Shown here: in pieces, positions 19,507 through 23,611 of the stretch
Position numbering within the stretch: the first letter of the stretch is position 1
How the letters are laid out: every line of letters begins with the position of its first letter
From: Irpex lacteus
Taxonomy: Eukaryota > Basidiomycota > Agaricomycetes > Polyporales > Irpicaceae
Reading direction: 5' to 3'
NCBI GenBank assembly: GCA_001986395.2
Contig: MQVO02000138.1
Location: forward strand, 1 to 23,611
Length of the DNA stretch: 23,611 bases
The notes under the pieces: generated by a model
Told to the model about the DNA's origin: nothing
Database searches by the model: none
The model's input: the letters and a program-made list of their open reading frames with translations, nothing else
Made by a program: the position numbers and the translations under genes

Positions 19507-22500
19507 ATGATGCAGCACAACATACAGAATACCGAAATGCGATTACTCGAGCCTAACAGCAATACCTACTACGCATCGGCGACTGAAGATGGGCCTTCTT
19601 CGACCGATACCAACTCCCGCCCACCCACCCGTATTATACTGGCTGCTTCTTTCGAATCGTTACCAGTATTCTTATCTCCTGAAATGGAAGATCATGATGA
19701 GGACATCATTTCTTTTGGTGGACCCCAGGCGTATACTGCGTATAAACGTGTAGATAAGAAAATAAAACCAGTACCGGCCACTATTCCTGAAGAGTCAAAA
19801 GTTATTCGCCGATTTCCGGAGAACCCACTAGACTCTCTCCCACCGCTGCCCGTTAATCCACCAGATTTTGTACCAAATGGCAGACTAGCAGAGGAGCGGC
19901 TACAAGAAATGAAATTGTTTGAAGAGGACTTCCTGTGGCCAGAAGAAAAGAAACTTTTCACTCATATTATGCAATTTCACCAAAACGCACTAGTCTTTGA
20001 AGACAGTCAGCGTGGATCCTTCCGAGAAGACTACTTCTCACCCTACATAATTCCAGTAGTCCCTCATGTCCCATGGGCACACGGGAACATTCCCATTCCA
20101 CCAGGAATTCGCGAAAAGGTAATTGAACTACTACGCGAAAAGATGGCAGCCGGAGTATATGAGCCAAGTCAGTCCTCATACAGGTCCCGGTGGTTCTGTG
20201 TACTGAAGAAGAGCGGTAAACTGAGACTGGTACATGACCTGCAGCCGCTAAATGCGGTAACCATCAAGGAAGCAGGACTACCTCCCAACCTTGACAGTTT
20301 TGTGGAGCCATTCGCCGGTAGGCAATGCTACACAGTAATGGACCTCTACTGGGGATTCGATGCACGAAAGGTACATGTCAAAAGTCGAGATTTAACAGCC
20401 TTTCAGACTCCTTTGGGATTACTACGAATCACGTCCTTGCCTACAGGATTTACTAATTCACCCGCTGAATTCCAAGCGTGCATGGCCTTTATTTTACAAG
20501 ATGAAATGCCGCACACTGCTGACATCTTTCATTGATGACCTAGCCATCCGTGGACCGATAACCCAATACCTTGATCAGCAGGGTAGCCCAGAGGTTCTAT
20601 CAGAAAACCCCAATATCAGGCGATTCATATGGGAGCATGCCCTGGACGTCTATCGAATTTTGCACCGAGTTGCCCATGCAGGAGGCACCTTCTCACCCAG
20701 CAAGGTACAACTAGCCAAGCCCACAGCCGTCATTCTAGGACATAAATGCACTCCAGAAGGCAGGGTCCCTGACGAACAGAAAGTAGAAAAGATTTTAAAG
20801 TGGCCCCCACTTACCTCAGTGAAAGAAGTGCGCGGATTCCTGGGACTCTGTGGTACAGTGAGAATCTGGATCAAGAATTACTCTCTGATTGCTAGACCAC
20901 TGACCGAACTAGTACGCAAAGATGAGGAATTTGTCTGGGACGACCGCCGAGAAGAAGCATTCCAGACTTTAAAGCAAATCATTACCTCCGCTCCAGCTTT
21001 AAAACCAATTGACTACACTTCTGATAATTCAATAGTATTATCAGTAGACTCAAGCCAGATTGCAGTCGGCTTCATCCTATCCCAAGAAGACGATAATGGC
21101 CGCAAGAGACCCGCCCGTTATGGATCAATACCCATGAACGAACGAGAGGCCCGCTATTCTCAGCCGAAATTGGAAACTATATGGCCTGTTCAGGGCACTA
21201 CGGGCTTATCGGCTATACCTAATTGGAGCAAAAAAATCTCAAGGTTGAGGTCGATGCCAAGTACATCAAAGGCATGCTCAATGAACCAGACCTGCAACCT
21301 AACGCCACAATCAACCGGTGGATCCAAGGAATCCTACTATTTGATTTTACCTTGGTACACATTCCAGCAGACAAGCATAAAGGCCCCGACGCTTTGTCTA
21401 GGCGACGGCTAGCTGATGACGAAGAATACGTGGATAATGATGATGCCTGGTTAGATGACATCGCTCTTTTTGCAGGCCTACCCTCCTGCCATGTGCTAAC
21501 ATCGCAAGCTATATCACTAACTGCGCCAGTAAGCAGAGAGGACCAGGTATTAAACGAGATTCACATTTCCTGTCACGCTCGAAATCCCGGCAGGAAAAGA
21601 CATACAGCAGCGCAAACGATTTATTAAGAGAGCTACTAAATTCTTTGTACGCCATGAACAACTGTACAAGCGAAATGGAATCAACCCGCCACTGCGCGCC
21701 ATCACCAACCTTCCCACCCGATACGAGCTTCTAGAACAGGCCCATGAGCAGCTAGGACACAAGGGAGAGCATGCCGTATTCCAAACTTTGCATAAACGAT
21801 TCTACTGGCCCAACATGTGGAACGATGTACGGAAGCATGTTAGTTCCTGTCTACCTTGCCAACTTCGAAGCACGATCAAGCCCCAAATTCCCCTCCACAT
21901 CTCAACTCCTACCACCCTGTTTTCTAGAATTTATATTGACGTTATGAGAATGCCCGCTGGTCGGGGAGGATACACAAGCTTAGTAACAGCCCGCGACGAC
22001 TTATCCGGAGCTGCCGAAGGAAGGGCCCTAAAATCAATAGACTCGGAATCCTTGCGGGACTTCTTTTGGGAATGTTTGTTCTGCAGGTATGGAGCGATCC
22101 AGGAAGTTACTACCGACAATGGCAGTGAGGTCCAAGGAGCTTTTACGCTACTAATGAATCGGTACGGACTGCCCCAAACCAAGATCACACCCTTACAACT
22201 CTCGCGCGAACGGAGAGTAGTAGAACGAGGGCATCATACTATTAGAGAAGCTCTTATTCGCACTTGCCGCCAGAATTCAACTGTCAGGCATAAGAACAAG
22301 TACAGCCGAAAACGGGAAGCAGAAGTACTGGCCGAATGGCCAAAGTATGTGCCCCTGGTTTATTTTGCAGACCGTATAACCGTTAGACCTACGCTACACG
22401 TATCACCCTTCTATGTACTCCACGGAACAGAACCCTTGCTACCTTTCGACCTGTCAGAGGCGTCCTTCTTAAGCGACAGCTACAGAAGTGGTATGACCAC

Positions 22501-22911
22501 CGAAGACCTGTTAGTAGCCAGAATGATTCAACTAGAAAAGCGTGACGAAGATCTAAAGCAGGTGGCTGAAACACTGCGAAAGTACCGCTTAAGATCCAAA
22601 GAGCAGTTTGAGAAACGATTTGAAGCACGCCTGTGCTCTGGCGACTACAATCCTGGAGACCTAGTACTAGTAAGAAACACCACCATCGAAAAGAGCGCCG
22701 ATAGAAAGCATCAACCTCGCTATCTAGGCCCGTATGAAATATTTCGACGCACTCAGCATGGATCATACGTGGTTAAAGAACTTAACGGCACTCCCATTCG
22801 ATATAGGATCGCACCCTTCCGGATATCCCCTACTTTTCACGCAAAGACACACGATTATGGCAGCTAGCATACGATGACGATGAATACGAAACACAACACG
22901 CGATACGATAA
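19507..22911 (+). pseudogene. pol: Gypsy Pol with several frameshifts and no nonsense codon
   Basis: Parallel to the minus-strand pol from YKRVD (near 19740) to the acidic C terminus. Segments lie in changing frames: 19507-20529, 20530-~21174, ~21176-~21235, ~21236-21559, 21560-~22820 and 22822-22911 (TAA 22909-22911). Single extra bases explain the shifts at 20527-20529 (TTT), ~21174 (AAA), 21229-21235 (run of seven A) and ~21559; a compensating +1/+2 pair lies at ~22193-22228; the shift at ~22820 is a loss of one base. The first shift falls inside the RT catalytic box, just before Ile-Asp-Asp. RNase H keeps its catalytic Asp (GAC 21047-21049). Integrase zinc site, D, D, E and GPY motif are all recognisable. 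The frame has a TAA at 19498, just before the ATG used here. The damage is either real decay or sequence error in homopolymers. Confidence 0.85.
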
Positions 22912-23611
22912 CTAGTTTTGTAAAATTTTATTTTAAAAAAAGAGCCTTCCGCCAACTGCACCCAGCCTGAGCAAATCAGGACCTGTCGGATTCCGTTATC
23001 AATTACGAATCAAAAAACTCAAACTTAAAAACTTCCTGACCTTACTTCTTTCGAGCGTACGGTCCCTTCGACCTGAGGTTTCGAGAGTGGCTGCTTACTG
23101 AAACCTCAGGAGAGCTACGTAGGCTGCGAGAAGAGCGAATGGGACCGATGGGGATGCGACCGAGGGAGCAGCCTCGGAAGGCGCACGAGATGTTGACGAA
23201 TGTACCGAGGAGGCCGTGGCAGTCGGTCCCGGAAGAAGTGCAGCTTGCAAGCGAGGAGTCCAAGGAGAAGCAGGGCGCGACGCAGATGAGTTAAGAGTGG
23301 CACGATCAGCTGGAGGCGACCAGCGAACCGGTACCACCAACTCGGCAGTCGACTCAGTATCCTCGACGTCAGTTCTCGTTGACGGCACTCTCACCCGCAT
23401 GAACTGTGCAACCGTAGCATCCCTGAGGACTTAGTCCAACGCGTAAGTAATGACAAACTCAGACAAGAAAGCAGTGCAACGTACACGAGGTGCATCCCAA
23501 AAGCCGGCCAAGGGCGGGATACATGTCGCGAAAGGGCGAGGTCAGGAACATAGGCTTCATCCGACACACCCCTGCTAAGGAGACTAGTCATGAGTCATCA
23601 AGCAAGCACGT
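22912..23611 (-). other. Right flank; possible 3' end of a minus-strand gene
   Basis: No copy of the 8885-10088 LTR was recognised here. On the minus strand, open stretches rich in Ser, Ala and Pro occupy 23095-23400, and another frame ends in SRNLRSKGPYARKK with a stop at 23042. An intron-like unit (GTGTAC to TCCTCAG) precedes the first frame, and the two frames would need one more intron, with no good donor found. An AATAAA on the minus strand lies 110 nt past the stop. The picture suits the last exons of a partial gene, but exon boundaries are unproven. Confidence 0.25.
22927..22932 (-). terminator. Possible polyadenylation signal (AATAAA, minus strand)
   Basis: AATAAA within an A/T-rich stretch, 110 nt downstream of the stop codon at 23042 on the minus strand. 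It is sited where a 3' end signal of the possible right-edge gene would be, but A/T richness alone can produce it. Confidence 0.25.

Larger units (their letters stand above)
8885..22911 (+). mobile_element. Plus-strand Ty3/Gypsy-related block: LTR, gag-protease, ORF-X, broken pol
   Basis: In one orientation this block holds a probable LTR with TATA box, an intact gag-protease gene, a four-exon gene of unknown function, and a pol gene homologous throughout to the minus-strand pol. The order gag-protease then pol fits the split layout implied by the protease-less pol frames. Two points keep the unit provisional: no copy of the 8885-10088 LTR is visible downstream of pol, and gag-protease is intact while pol carries several frameshifts. 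It could be one element with an extra gene, or gag and pol pieces from two insertions with a host gene between them. Confidence 0.55.

Noticed and set aside
22912..23611. 3' LTR of the plus-strand element
   Set aside because: I compared this stretch by eye with 8885-10088 and found no shared TATA region, CTGTCT repeat or long common words. A short TGTCGG at 22984 has no matching continuation.
1..23611. tRNA, rRNA, CRISPR or bacterial-type defence genes
   Set aside because: No cloverleaf with a T-arm motif, no rRNA-like stretch, no spaced direct repeats and no recognisable defence protein were seen on either strand.

Overview
The window looks like a repeat-rich stretch of an Agaricomycete (mushroom-forming basidiomycete) genome. 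The signs are short introns of 56-62 nt with GT..AG ends and CTAAC/CTGAC-type branch sites, a gene of the DUF6535 family (known to me mainly from Agaricomycetes), and two Ty3/Gypsy LTR retrotransposons of one family that keep gag-protease and RT-RNase H-integrase in separate reading frames. No bacterial-type operon, tRNA, rRNA or CRISPR was seen.

Layout. 1-2041: 3' part of a DUF6535-type membrane protein gene, two exons, entering from the left edge. 2042-3618: intergenic, no convincing gene. 3619-8890: minus-strand Gypsy element represented by one LTR (3619-4423, left end uncertain) and an uninterrupted pol frame (4454-8797) whose RNase H has lost a catalytic aspartate. 8885-22911: plus-strand Gypsy-related block: probable 5' LTR and leader (8885-10142), an intact 1668-aa gag-protease gene (10143-15149), a separate four-exon gene for a 900-aa protein of unknown function with its own TATA box (15858-18738), a pyrimidine-rich stretch, and a pol gene (19507-22911) broken only by small indels. 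22912-23611: right flank, possibly the 3' end of a minus-strand gene.

The gag-protease and pol of the plus-strand block would together make the Gypsy replication machinery: nucleocapsid with a zinc knuckle, aspartic protease, RT, RNase H and integrase. The most interesting feature is the intron-bearing 900-aa gene, here called ORF-X, lying in the same orientation between the two. It may be an extra gene of this retroelement family, or a host gene caught between two unrelated fragments; one sequence cannot decide. Neither LTR has a recognisable partner in the window, so both elements are incomplete or extend beyond it.
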